Shown here: one piece after another, positions 1 to 7,782 of the stretch
Layout: every line of letters starts with the position of its first letter
How positions within the stretch are numbered: position 1 is the first letter of the stretch
From: Methylophaga lonarensis MPL
GTDB lineage: Bacteria; Pseudomonadota; Gammaproteobacteria; Nitrosococcales; Methylophagaceae
Assembly: GCF_000349205.1 (NCBI RefSeq)
Contig: NZ_APHR01000022.1
Coordinates: forward strand, 6-49,590
Reading direction: 5' to 3'
Length of the DNA: 49,585 nucleotides
The notes under the pieces: generated by a model
Database searches by the model: none
The model's input: the letters and a program-made list of their open reading frames with translations, nothing else
Told to the model about the DNA's origin: nothing
Program-made: the position numbers and the translations under genes

Positions 1-20
1 TTATTTTGAGGGGTACAACA

Positions 21-770
21 ATGAAATCTCGGTTTTTGTGGATGTTTGGCATCATCGCCATGTTAGCTTCACCCGTATATGCCGACGAGACTCAAGTCAT
101 GGTGCGTGTGCTGGCCGGCGATTCAAAATTCATCGGCACTGGCGTTGGCGGCATGCGGGTCGTTGTTGAAGATGTGGAAACTGGAGAGATACTGGATCAA
201 GGCTGGATCAACGGCAATACTGGTGACACACCTTTATTGATGGAAAACCCTATCGCTCGCGGCAGCCGTCTGACCGATGATAAAACCGCAGGTTATCTGG
301 CAACACTGAATATCAACAGTCCACGCCTGCTTCGATTCACGGCGATTGGTCCTTATGGTCACCGACAATCCCAACAGGAAACCTCAGTCACCAGCTGGGT
401 TGTTCCAGGCAAACATATACTTGATGATGGCCTGATACTCACCCTGCCCGGCTTTATTGTTGATGCCTGGGCAAGTGTGACTGAAAACGGTCAGGTTGAA
501 ATACTCGCCAAGGCTTCATTGATGTGTGGCTGCCCAATCAAACCTGACGGCCTTTGGGACCCTGCCAATTACGAAGTTAAAGCCATGATCATGCAGGACG
601 AGCGAAAAATCACCGAGGTCGATTTGGCATTCACCGGGCCGGTCGGTCTGTTCAGTGCAAAGCTCGAATTACCAGAGCCCGGTCATTACAAAGCTATCGT
701 CTATATCTTTGATGCAGACAATGCCAATGTCGGTGTGGATCGCGCCATGTTTGAAATTACTAAACCCTGA
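21..770 (+). CDS. Secreted protein with a CGCP motif, upstream of DUF692/DUF2063
   Basis: Protein of 249 residues that I cannot assign to a named family. A signal peptide is visible (basic start, hydrophobic residues 6-19, likely cleavage after Ala21 in VYA-DE), so it should act in the periplasm or outside. The rest looks beta-rich. The only two cysteines lie in M168-C-G-C-P172, followed by a Gly-Leu-Trp-Asp-Pro stretch. A CxC with a nearby Met is a plausible Cu(I) site, but that is inference. The ATG at 21 has a GAGGGG ribosome site at 8-13; the in-frame TTG at 6 lies before that site and is not used. The next gene starts 59 bases on, in the same direction, so the two are probably co-transcribed. 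Because the neighbours modify cysteines in copper peptides, this protein could be their substrate, a copper carrier or unrelated. The promoter lies outside the window. Confidence 0.8.
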   Translation: MKSRFLWMFGIIAMLASPVYADETQVMVRVLAGDSKFIGTGVGGMRVVVEDVETGEILDQGWINGNTGDTPLLMENPIARGSRLTDDKTAGYLATLNINSPRLLRFTAIGPYGHRQSQQETSVTSWVVPGKHILDDGLILTLPGFIVDAWASVTENGQVEILAKASLMCGCPIKPDGLWDPANYEVKAMIMQDERKITEVDLAFTGPVGLFSAKLELPEPGHYKAIVYIFDADNANVGVDRAMFEITKP

Positions 771-829
771 GAGAATTTGTAACAATCGGGCCACTTAAGC
801 GTCTGTTACTCAAGTAGCCTGGAGTGCAA

Positions 830-1666
830 ATGATTGATAAACAATATCCAGTGAATGGCGCAGGTCTGGGCCTGCGCCGCAGTTTTTGTGATGAGCTGTC
901 CAAGCTTGAGTCACCGAGCATTGATTTTCTGGAGATTGCGCCGGAAAACTGGATGGGTATCGGCGGCAAAATTGGCAAAAGCCTTCGCTATTTCAGTGAG
1001 CGTTATCCCATGTTGTGTCATGGACTGTCACTGTCGATTGGCAGCCCCGCGCCACTGGACCGACAATTTGTCGCTGAGGTGGGACGTTTTCTCGACTTGC
1101 ATCAGGTGGTCTGTTACAGCGAACACCTGAGCTATTGCAGCGATGATGGTCATTTGTATGACTTGATGCCAATCCCCTTCACAGAAGAGGCTGTGCTTTA
1201 TGTGGCTGACCGTATCCGTGAAGTTCAGGATATTCTGCAACGGCAACTGGTGATTGAAAATGTCTCTTACTACGCAGCACCAGGTCGACAACTGACGGAA
1301 ACCCAGTTTATCAACGCCATCCTTGAGGAAGCTGATTGTGGCCTGTTGCTTGATGTTAACAACGTCTATGTCAACAGCATCAACCATGGTTACGATGCCT
1401 TGGATTTTATCCGGCAAATCCCTTCAGCGCGCATCACCTATTTGCACATTGCCGGACATTACAACGAAGCCGATGATCTGATTATCGATACCCATGGTGC
1501 TGATGTGATTCCGCCTGTCTGGCAACTGTTAATGGACACATACCAGCATCACGGCGTCATACCGACCCTGCTTGAACGTGACTTCAATATTCCTGATCTT
1601 TCGATATTGCTTGAAGAAGTCGAACAAATCCGTCGCCATCAACAATCGGCGCAGGCAGCCGCATGA
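830..1666 (+). CDS. DUF692 multinuclear iron enzyme (MbnB/BufB-like)
   Basis: Protein of 278 residues of the DUF692 family, TIM-barrel enzymes with two or three irons. With a DUF2063-type partner they oxidatively rearrange cysteines of ribosomal peptides (MbnB in methanobactin, BufB/HvfB in bufferins, TglH in thiaglutamate). Expected metal-ligand motifs are present: His64 in CHGLSLSIG, His99 in SEHLS, Glu143 in ENVSYY, Asp175 in DVNNVYVN, His206 and His210 in LHIAGH, Asp220/His222 in DTHG and Glu249 in LLERD. The chosen ATG at 830 has GGAG at 821-824; an in-frame GTG at 824 overlaps that ribosome site. The stop overlaps the next gene by ATGA, so expression with the DUF2063 partner should be coupled. 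The family is clear; the substrate is not, because no small Cys-rich precursor lies between the upstream gene and this one. Confidence 0.9.
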   Translation: MIDKQYPVNGAGLGLRRSFCDELSKLESPSIDFLEIAPENWMGIGGKIGKSLRYFSERYPMLCHGLSLSIGSPAPLDRQFVAEVGRFLDLHQVVCYSEHLSYCSDDGHLYDLMPIPFTEEAVLYVADRIREVQDILQRQLVIENVSYYAAPGRQLTETQFINAILEEADCGLLLDVNNVYVNSINHGYDALDFIRQIPSARITYLHIAGHYNEADDLIIDTHGADVIPPVWQLLMDTYQHHGVIPTLLERDFNIPDLSILLEEVEQIRRHQQSAQAAA

Positions 1667-2415
1667 CAGAGCACACTGATTTCCGACAGCTGCAATATCA
1701 ATTTGCCGCTCATATACGCGATCCACAACACCAGCCAGCACCTGATGATATAGAGTCGCGTCGTATGGCCATCTACCGGCGTTTATTCTTCAATAATCTG
1801 GATAACTTCATCAGTAATGCCTTTCCAGTGATACGCCAATTACACGATGATCAGCAATGGCAGTCACTGATTCGCGACTTCATGGTAGAACATCGCTGCC
1901 ACAGCCCACTGTTTCATCAGATTGCCGCAGAATTTGTTCAGTACCTGAATCAACGGCCCGTGCCAGCACAGCAACCGTTTTTAAATGAACTGGCACATTA
2001 CGAGTGGCTGGAGCTGGCACTATCTGTAGTCGAATATGAAATACAGGCATCTTTGCCGGACACTGTTGAAGCATTAATGTCGAGCTATTGGCAGATGCCG
2101 CCAACAGCGGTGTTACAACTCTACCACTATCCGGTGCATCAAATAGGCGTCAATCATCAGCCACAGCAGCCCTCTGAACAGCCTTGCTGTCTGCTGGTTT
2201 ACCGGGATCCAACCGACAAGGTTCGCTTTGTCGAGCTGAACGCCGTCAGCGCCAGATTACTGGATTTAGTCAATCAGGGATTGAGCGGCTATGAAGCTGC
2301 AGAGCAAATTGCCATTCAGTTGCAACATCCGGATAGCCAGCAATTAGCAACTGCAGCGGCTGGCTTGATCAGTGACTGGTGCCAGAATGGTGTATTGTCA
2401 CCTGCCGACAGATAG
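1663..2415 (+). CDS. DUF2063 partner protein (MbnC/BufC-like)
   Basis: Protein of 250 residues with the N-terminal helical DUF2063 domain (about residues 8-95, with FRQLQYQFAAHIRD, RMAIYRRLFFNNL and the AFPVIRQL segment) and a mixed C-terminal part. These proteins form heterodimers with DUF692 enzymes and help bind the leader of the precursor peptide (MbnC, BufC, HvfC). It starts with ATG overlapping the stop of the DUF692 gene (ATGA, 1663-1666), the usual arrangement for this pair. No signal peptide is visible, so it is cytoplasmic like its partner. The gene is followed by a 530-base gene-free stretch with a repeat field, so the cassette seems to end here. Confidence 0.88.
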   Translation: MTEHTDFRQLQYQFAAHIRDPQHQPAPDDIESRRMAIYRRLFFNNLDNFISNAFPVIRQLHDDQQWQSLIRDFMVEHRCHSPLFHQIAAEFVQYLNQRPVPAQQPFLNELAHYEWLELALSVVEYEIQASLPDTVEALMSSYWQMPPTAVLQLYHYPVHQIGVNHQPQQPSEQPCCLLVYRDPTDKVRFVELNAVSARLLDLVNQGLSGYEAAEQIAIQLQHPDSQQLATAAAGLISDWCQNGVLSPADR

Positions 2416-2432
2416 CAAGACATCAACTTTTT

Positions 2433-2800
2433 CGTCAGTCCCACCCTGCGTATTTTTTCGTTATTCCCACACCAGCGTACCTTTTACGTCATTCCCACAC
2501 CGACTTACTTTTCCGTCATTCCTACACACACCCTCGTCATTCGTACACACACCCTCGTCATTCGTACACTCATCCCGTCATTCCCGCACACACCCCGTCA
2601 TTCCCGCACTCATCCCGTCATTCCCGCACACACCCCCGTCATTCCCGCGACGGCGGGAATCTGTGAGGCCGTGCGGAGACTCCGGACAAACGCTCGGCGT
2701 TTTCCGAAATGACGGCAGTGGAGGGATGTTTTCAGGAATGACGGAGTTGGTTTTACGCGTTCCAAATGACGGCGTTTTTTTTTCGGCTTCCAAATGAGGG
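2433..2800. repeat. Field of CGTCATTCC half-sites, direct then inverted
   Basis: This covers most of the gene-free stretch 2416-2945. Ten copies of CGTCATTCCC or close variants begin at 2433, 2459, 2487, 2514, 2535, 2556, 2576, 2596, 2616 and 2637. Spacing is 26-28 bases at first and then 20-21. The last copy runs into the palindrome at 2641-2660. To its right the motif appears inverted as AATGACGG-like copies near 2708, 2735 and 2764 and a decayed one near 2791. The filler between left copies is also similar (ACACACCC or ACTCATCC). Reading frames across this field are repeat-encoded and not credible genes. The element looks like an expanded intergenic repeat of the REP/dRS3 kind. Confidence 0.8.
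2641..2660. repeat. dRS3-like palindrome ATTCCC-N8-GGGAAT
   Basis: The 20 bases read ATTCCC, eight bases GCGACGGC, then GGGAAT. This fits the consensus of the dRS3 elements known from Neisseria, and similar CATTCCCGCG...GGGAATC units are common between genes of many proteobacteria. It is the centre of the inverted half-site field around it. As RNA it would form a hairpin downstream of the DUF2063 gene, but no T-run follows, so it is not a standard terminator. Confidence 0.75.
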
Positions 2801-2869
2801 TTAGTCTCGTGCGTTCCTGTGCGCATGTTGTCAATCGAAGCTATGTGAAATATTTCATTCAACTCAGAT

Positions 2870-2905
2870 AAACAAAAATGCCGGTCAGTTTATCTGACCG
2901 GCATT
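2870..2905 (-). terminator. Terminator after eda
   Basis: Perfect 12-base stem AATGCCGGTCAG (2877-2888) with CTGACCGGCATT (2894-2905) and loop TTTAT. Read on the minus strand it lies about 40 bases past the eda stop and is followed by TTTTTGTTT (plus strand 2870-2878). This is a standard Rho-independent terminator for edd-eda. Confidence 0.88.
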
Positions 2906-2945
2906 ATGGCAATGCTCGAGCTTTTGGATTATTTACAGCGATTGC

Positions 2946-3581
2946 TTAACTGGTCGCCAGCTGGATCGCTTCCGCAGACAAGCGGGTAATTTCATCCCAG
3001 TTTTCAGCTTCTACCAAAGAAGCTGCACACATCCATGAACCACCCACACAAGCCACATTGGACAGACCGTAGTAGCTGGCAACGTTTTTCTGACTTACGC
3101 CACCTGTCGGGCAGAAGGTGATTTGTGGAATCGGTGCGCCAATCGATTTCAGCATGGGCACGCCACCGGCTGCTTCAGCAGGGAAAAACTTCATTGCGGT
3201 AATGCCACGCTCCAGCAAGCGCATTGCTTCACTTGGGTTGGCAACACCTGGTAATAGCGGCACACCGGTTTTCAGGGCGGCATCAATCAGTGTGTCAGTA
3301 GTGCCGGGGCTGACAATAAACTCAGCACCTGCATCAATCGCTGCATTGAGCGTTTCGACATTGATAATGGTACCGGCACCAACGATAGCTTCTGGCACCT
3401 CAGCCTTGATGCGGCGAATTGATTCCAGCGCGGCTTCAGTGCGCAAGGTGATTTCCAATACTTTCAGGCCACCTTTAACCAAGGCTTTTGCCAGTGGAAC
3501 TGCGTGTTCAACCTTGTTGATGACCATCACCGGTACAATCGGTGATACACGCATGATTTCGTGAATAGTTCTTGTTGTCAT
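2946..3581 (-). CDS. eda: KDPG/KHG aldolase
   Basis: Class I aldolase of 211 residues that splits 2-keto-3-deoxy-6-phosphogluconate into pyruvate and glyceraldehyde 3-phosphate, the last step of the Entner-Doudoroff route. The Schiff-base lysine is Lys131 in TAMKFFPAE, and Glu43 (LEITLRT) is the general acid/base. The GAGT and PGV segments of the barrel are present and length is typical. It follows edd by 17 bases on the same strand, so the two enzymes of the pathway share an operon, and it is followed by a clear terminator. In methylotrophs with the ribulose monophosphate cycle this pair cleaves fixed carbon to pyruvate; whether that applies here depends on genes outside the window. Confidence 0.95.
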   Translation of the reverse strand: MTTRTIHEIMRVSPIVPVMVINKVEHAVPLAKALVKGGLKVLEITLRTEAALESIRRIKAEVPEAIVGAGTIINVETLNAAIDAGAEFIVSPGTTDTLIDAALKTGVPLLPGVANPSEAMRLLERGITAMKFFPAEAAGGVPMLKSIGAPIPQITFCPTGGVSQKNVASYYGLSNVACVGGSWMCAASLVEAENWDEITRLSAEAIQLATS

Positions 3582-3598
3582 GATTCAGATTATCCGAG

Positions 3599-5422
3599 TT
3601 ATTCGTTGTTAAACATGTTGATGGCACCGGTTTCTGCCGTTGAAACCGCACGACGGAAGCTGTCGAACAATTCACGGCCACAACCATAGTGATGTTCTGT
3701 ATTAGCCATCACACAGGCAACCCTTGAATTCAGCTCGTCTTCGTCGACCAGCACATTTAATTCGCCCGTTTGGGTGTTAAGTCTAATCAAATCACCATCA
3801 CGAACTTTGGTCAGCATGCTGCCATCTACACACTCAGGGCTGAGATGGATGGCTGAGGCGACTTTACCAGAGGCACCAGACATACGACCATCGGTAATGA
3901 GTGCCACTTTAAAACCACGATCCATCAGAACACCCAACGGTGGCGTTACTTTGTGTAGCTCTGGCATACCGTTGGCTTTTGGTCCCTGGAAGCGCAACAC
4001 CACGACAACGTCACGATCCAGTTCACCACGTTTGAATGCGTCAACCACGTCGTTCTGGTCGTCAAATACCGCAGCAGGTGCTTCAACAACTTGGTGCTCG
4101 GGATCAACCGCAGAGATTTTTGAAACGCCGCGGCCGAGGTTACCTTTGATCAAATGCAAGCCACCGGTGCTGGCAAAGGGTTTTTCAACACTGCCAACGA
4201 CTGTTGGGTCCAGCGACACTTCTGTGCCCTCTTCCCAAACCAGCTGGTTGTCGATGAGTTTTGGTTCCTGTGTGTATTGCTTCATGCCTCTATCATTACC
4301 AATGGTAATGATGTCTTCATGCATCAGGCCATGTTTGCTCAACTCGCGGATCAACAAGCCCATACCACCGGCAGCATTGAAGTGATTTACATCGGCGCTA
4401 CCATTAGGGTAAATGCGGGTCAGCAGAGGAATCACTTTAGAAAGCCGATCAAAATCATCCCAATTGATAATCACACCTGCAGCACGCGCAATAGCGACCA
4501 AGTGAATGGTGTGGTTAGTGGAACCACCGGTTGCCAGCAGACCGATCAACGCATTCAGGATCGCCTTTTCGTTAATCACGTGACCAATCGGACGGTAATC
4601 ATCTCCCATGGCGGTGAATTTAAGCACTTGCTTGGCTGCCTCGGCAGTCAGTGCATCACGTAATGGTGTGTTCGGGTTAATGAATGAGCTACCAGGTAAA
4701 TGCAGGCCCATCATTTCAACCATCATCTGGTTACTGTTGGCAGTACCGTAGAAGGTACAAGTACCTGGGCTGTGGTAAGACTCGGATTCTGCTTTAAGCA
4801 GTTCATCACGGCCAACTTTGCCTTCAGCATAGAGTTGTCTGATGCGTACCTTCTCTTTATTTGGCAATCCGCTTGGCATCGGGCCAGCAGGGACAAATAC
4901 CGATGGCAGGTGACCAAAACTCAAAGCACCTATCAAAAGACCCGGAACGATTTTGTCACACACACCAAGGTAAAGTGCCGCATCAAACATGTTATGGCTG
5001 AGGCCAATCGCGGTAGACATGGCAATAACATCGCGGCTGAACAGCGACAGATCCATGCCTGGTTGACCTTGGGTAATACCATCACACATGGCCGGTACAC
5101 CACCTGCGAACTGGGCAACACCACCCGCTTGTGTGGCGGCTTCTTTGATAATCGCAGGGAACGTCTCAAACGGCTGATGCGCAGAGAGCATATCGTTATA
5201 TGAGGATATGATCGCGATGTTGGCTTTTTTATCTGCGGCCAAATCTGCTTTTTCAGTGGCAGAACATGCTGCAAAACCGTGAGCCAGATTGCCACAGGCG
5301 AGCATGCCACGGTGGGGTTTCTTGCTGGCAGCTTCGTCGATGCGCTGCAAGTAGGTTTCACGGGTCTTTTTACTGCGCTCGATCACGTCTTTGGTGACCG
5401 CATCCAATACTGCATGAACCAT
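3599..5422 (-). CDS. edd: 6-phosphogluconate dehydratase
   Basis: Enzyme of 607 residues of the IlvD/Edd family, converting 6-phosphogluconate to KDPG with an Fe-S cluster. Family signatures are visible: [34 protein letters not shown] and [12 protein letters not shown] near the cluster cysteines, GGSTNHTIH, and [11 protein letters not shown] near the C-terminus. Length matches E. coli Edd (603). The ATG at 5422 has GAGAGAG six bases upstream. The gene is first in an edd-eda operon and divergent from trmB across about 235 bases. Its cluster would depend on the Suf system at the end of the window. The choice of Edd over the sister enzyme IlvD rests on length, motif spacing and the adjacent eda. 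Confidence 0.95.
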   Translation of the reverse strand: MVHAVLDAVTKDVIERSKKTRETYLQRIDEAASKKPHRGMLACGNLAHGFAACSATEKADLAADKKANIAIISSYNDMLSAHQPFETFPAIIKEAATQAGGVAQFAGGVPAMCDGITQGQPGMDLSLFSRDVIAMSTAIGLSHNMFDAALYLGVCDKIVPGLLIGALSFGHLPSVFVPAGPMPSGLPNKEKVRIRQLYAEGKVGRDELLKAESESYHSPGTCTFYGTANSNQMMVEMMGLHLPGSSFINPNTPLRDALTAEAAKQVLKFTAMGDDYRPIGHVINEKAILNALIGLLATGGSTNHTIHLVAIARAAGVIINWDDFDRLSKVIPLLTRIYPNGSADVNHFNAAGGMGLLIRELSKHGLMHEDIITIGNDRGMKQYTQEPKLIDNQLVWEEGTEVSLDPTVVGSVEKPFASTGGLHLIKGNLGRGVSKISAVDPEHQVVEAPAAVFDDQNDVVDAFKRGELDRDVVVVLRFQGPKANGMPELHKVTPPLGVLMDRGFKVALITDGRMSGASGKVASAIHLSPECVDGSMLTKVRDGDLIRLNTQTGELNVLVDEDELNSRVACVMANTEHHYGCGRELFDSFRRAVSTAETGAINMFNNE

Positions 5423-5514
5423 AAAATCTCTCTCGTATATGCTTGTCGTAATTTGGGTTGGACGCTGCCAATGTTCAACAACAATAACCCGTCAGAATTT
5501 TCTACAGACCGACA

Positions 5515-5520
5515 ATTATA
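5515..5520 (-). promoter_or_regulatory. Possible -10 box for edd-eda
   Basis: On the minus strand the region before edd has a perfect TATAAT at 5520-5515. A TTGACC lies 23 bases further upstream, too far for a normal -35, and no good hexamer sits at 16-18 bases. If used, it would give a leader of about 85 bases and probably needs an activator. Weak evidence. Confidence 0.35.
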
Positions 5521-5658
5521 GCTTGAAATCCGTTTTGTCGCACGGTCAAGATCATTTAATCAAACTGAACGGCATGGAATATATCGGCGATTTCACCGCC
5601 CTTCTCCGGTATGATGTGCCGCTTGTTTGATATTGTTTTTCACTGGAAATACCGCATC

Positions 5659-6345
5659 ATGACTGAAAGCAAACCCATGCGAACCGTGCGCAGCTTTGTA
5701 CGCAGAGAAGGCCGACTGACACCGGGTCAACAAAAAGCACTGGATGATTTGTGGCCGATGTTTGGCATCGAAGAAACCGGGCCTGAACTGGACTTTGCTC
5801 AGCTATTTGGTCGTGAAGCATCGCGGGTTCTGGAAATCGGCTTTGGCAATGGCAGCTCACTGGCCGAAATGGCAGCCAAGCAGACAGATGCAGATTTTAT
5901 TGGTGTTGAAGTGCACCGACCGGGGGTTGGGCAATTACTCAAACTGATAGAAAACAACCAGCTGAGTAATCTTCGTGTCGCCTGCACCGATGCTGTTGAA
6001 CTGCTCAAGACAAGAATTGCAGATCACAGTCTGGATAGGGTTCAACTGTATTTTCCTGATCCCTGGCACAAGAAAAGACACCACAAACGCCGCATCATTC
6101 AACCGGCATTTGTCAGTCTGCTTGCAAAAAAACTCAAACCCGGCGGCCATTTGCACATGGCGACTGACTGGCAAGACTATGCAGAACAAATGCTGGAAGA
6201 TCTGTCTGGCAGCAAAGACTTTGTGAACTGCGCCAGCGATGGCACTTACATCCCTCGACCGGACTATCGACCACTGACCAAATTCGAGCAGCGGGGACAT
6301 CGGTTGGGTCATGGTGTTTGGGATTTATTGTTTAAGAGAAAATAA
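5659..6345 (+). CDS. trmB: tRNA (guanine-N7)-methyltransferase
   Basis: Enzyme of 228 residues that uses S-adenosylmethionine to methylate G46 of tRNAs. The SAM motif EIGFGNGSSLAEMA, the GVEVHRPGVG segment, the signature LYFPDPWHKKRHHKRR and the C-terminal TKFEQRG motif are all present. The in-frame start at 5611 would add MMCRLFD..., which is not part of the family, so ATG 5659 is chosen; E. coli TrmB has 239 residues. A TATGAT with a GC-rich discriminator at 5610-5615 may be the -10 box, but no good -35 is visible. In many gammaproteobacteria trmB sits beside mutY and yggX; here it stands before fadL. Confidence 0.95.
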   Translation: MTESKPMRTVRSFVRREGRLTPGQQKALDDLWPMFGIEETGPELDFAQLFGREASRVLEIGFGNGSSLAEMAAKQTDADFIGVEVHRPGVGQLLKLIENNQLSNLRVACTDAVELLKTRIADHSLDRVQLYFPDPWHKKRHHKRRIIQPAFVSLLAKKLKPGGHLHMATDWQDYAEQMLEDLSGSKDFVNCASDGTYIPRPDYRPLTKFEQRGHRLGHGVWDLLFKRK

Positions 6346-6354
6346 TTGCAGATC

Positions 6355-6375
6355 AACACTATATCGGATAGTGTT
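6355..6375. other. Hairpin between trmB and fadL
   Basis: AACACTAT (6355-6362) pairs with ATAGTGTT (6368-6375) over a five-base loop. There is no T-run after it on either strand, so it is either a weak terminator or a symmetric binding site in front of fadL. A fatty-acid regulator site is possible, but I cannot match it to a known consensus. Confidence 0.4.
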
Positions 6376-6402
6376 CGCAAATACTCTTAACTAGGAACGG
6401 TC

Positions 6403-7701
6403 ATGTTTATCCGCCATCAACTGTCGGTACTCTTTGTCGTTGCAACCAGCTTTTCAGTCACCGTCCAGGCAGCTGGCTTTGCCAATCAGCAACAAAGCAT
6501 CACTCATCTTGGTCGTGCCTATGCCGGAGCCGCAGCGATTACAGAAGATGCCAGCGGAATGTTTTTTAATCCAGCGGGAATGACACAGCTACAAGACAGT
6601 GAAATCAGCGTTGGCCTCAACTACATTGCGCCCGATATTCGTTTTCGTAACCGTAATTCAAGGCTGCCGGATGGTACGGCCATCCGCGGTGGTTCTGGCG
6701 GTAATGGTTCTGAAACGCCTATCGCACCCAATGTTTATCTTGCCCATCGATTGAACGACAAGGTAGTACTTGGCCTGGGAATCGGCTCTCCCTTTGGACT
6801 GGCCACAGATTATCGAACTAACTGGCAAGGCCGTTATCATGCCTTGCGATCTGACTTGATGACCGTCAACTTCAATCCGGCGATTGCGATCAAGGCAAAT
6901 GACAGACTTTCACTAGGCTTTGGCATTAACGTGCAATACATCGACCTGGAGTTGTCTCAGGCAATCGATTTTGGCAGTTCCCCTCTTGGTTCGCTTCCGC
7001 AGCAACAGGATGGTCGAGTCAAAATTAACGCTAACGACTGGGGTGTTGGTTTCAACCTTGGTATGACCTATGAGCTGACAGAAATCACTCGATTAGGCCT
7101 TGCCTATCGCTCAAGTATTTCTCATCGACTCAAGGGTAAAGGACGCTTCCGTTTGCCTGATGATCTCAGCGGAGGGCTGCAAGCTGCCGGTTTCAACAAT
7201 GCTCGCGTCAATGGCAAGGTTCGCTTACCTGAGACCTTTTCTGTTGCAGTTCATCATCAATTTGCTCCTGACTGGGCCATCAATGCTGATGCCACCTGGA
7301 CTCGATGGAGTCGATATCAGACATTAGCCATAGATTCTGCTAATCCACGCCTGAGCAGTGAGCAGGCACAAAACTGGAAAAACAGCATGCGTTATGGCTT
7401 GGGATTAACCCACCAGTTCAACGATGCTTGGACCTTTAGAACCGGTGTCGCCTTTGATCAAACGCCAGTTCCAGACAGTGCCCGCCGCAATCCGAGGACA
7501 CCTGACAGTGATCGCACATGGCTTTCAGTGGGCGCAAGTTATCAGTTCAATGAGCAGATAGTCATTGATGCGGGCTTAGCTCATATCATGGGCCGTCAAG
7601 TCAATATTCGTCAGCGTAATGCCAACGGTTATATCCTGGACGGCCGTTACCGCACCACGATCAACATCGCAAGCTTGCAACTGCGATGGCAGTTTGATTA
7701 G
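6403..7701 (+). CDS. fadL: Outer-membrane FadL/OmpP1/TodX family transporter
   Basis: Protein of 432 residues with a signal peptide (cleavage near VQA-AGF, residue 23) and the FadL N-terminal hatch pattern: GFANQQQSITHLGRAYAGAAAI followed in two parts by EDASGMFFNPAGM. The remainder shows alternating beta-barrel strands with many aromatic ends. It ends in LQLRWQFD, so the usual final Phe is followed by one extra Asp. FadL proteins let long-chain fatty acids or other hydrophobic molecules cross the outer membrane. The next gene, 81 bases on, is an acyl-CoA ligase, and that pairing supports fatty-acid uptake and activation. The ATG at 6403 follows AGGAAC. The true substrate cannot be told from sequence; TodX-type members carry aromatics. 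Confidence 0.88.
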   Translation: MFIRHQLSVLFVVATSFSVTVQAAGFANQQQSITHLGRAYAGAAAITEDASGMFFNPAGMTQLQDSEISVGLNYIAPDIRFRNRNSRLPDGTAIRGGSGGNGSETPIAPNVYLAHRLNDKVVLGLGIGSPFGLATDYRTNWQGRYHALRSDLMTVNFNPAIAIKANDRLSLGFGINVQYIDLELSQAIDFGSSPLGSLPQQQDGRVKINANDWGVGFNLGMTYELTEITRLGLAYRSSISHRLKGKGRFRLPDDLSGGLQAAGFNNARVNGKVRLPETFSVAVHHQFAPDWAINADATWTRWSRYQTLAIDSANPRLSSEQAQNWKNSMRYGLGLTHQFNDAWTFRTGVAFDQTPVPDSARRNPRTPDSDRTWLSVGASYQFNEQIVIDAGLAHIMGRQVNIRQRNANGYILDGRYRTTINIASLQLRWQFD

Positions 7702-7782
7702 GGCTGCCTTTCAAGCCATCAAATCACCGAGCTTTGCCAAGCATGTACAATGACAGAACTTAACACAGCAGAGGACGGTGCC

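Noticed and set aside
2433-2660. A CRISPR array
   Set aside because: The repeated unit is only about 10 bases, the filler between copies is itself similar, spacing drifts from 28 to 20, and no cas gene is in the window.
2372-2862. Several open reading frames of 74-141 codons on both strands across the repeat field
   Set aside because: Their products are simple repeats (His-Ser-Tyr-Thr-Pro and the like) that arise from the CGTCATTCC array in different frames; none has a ribosome site or a recognisable fold.
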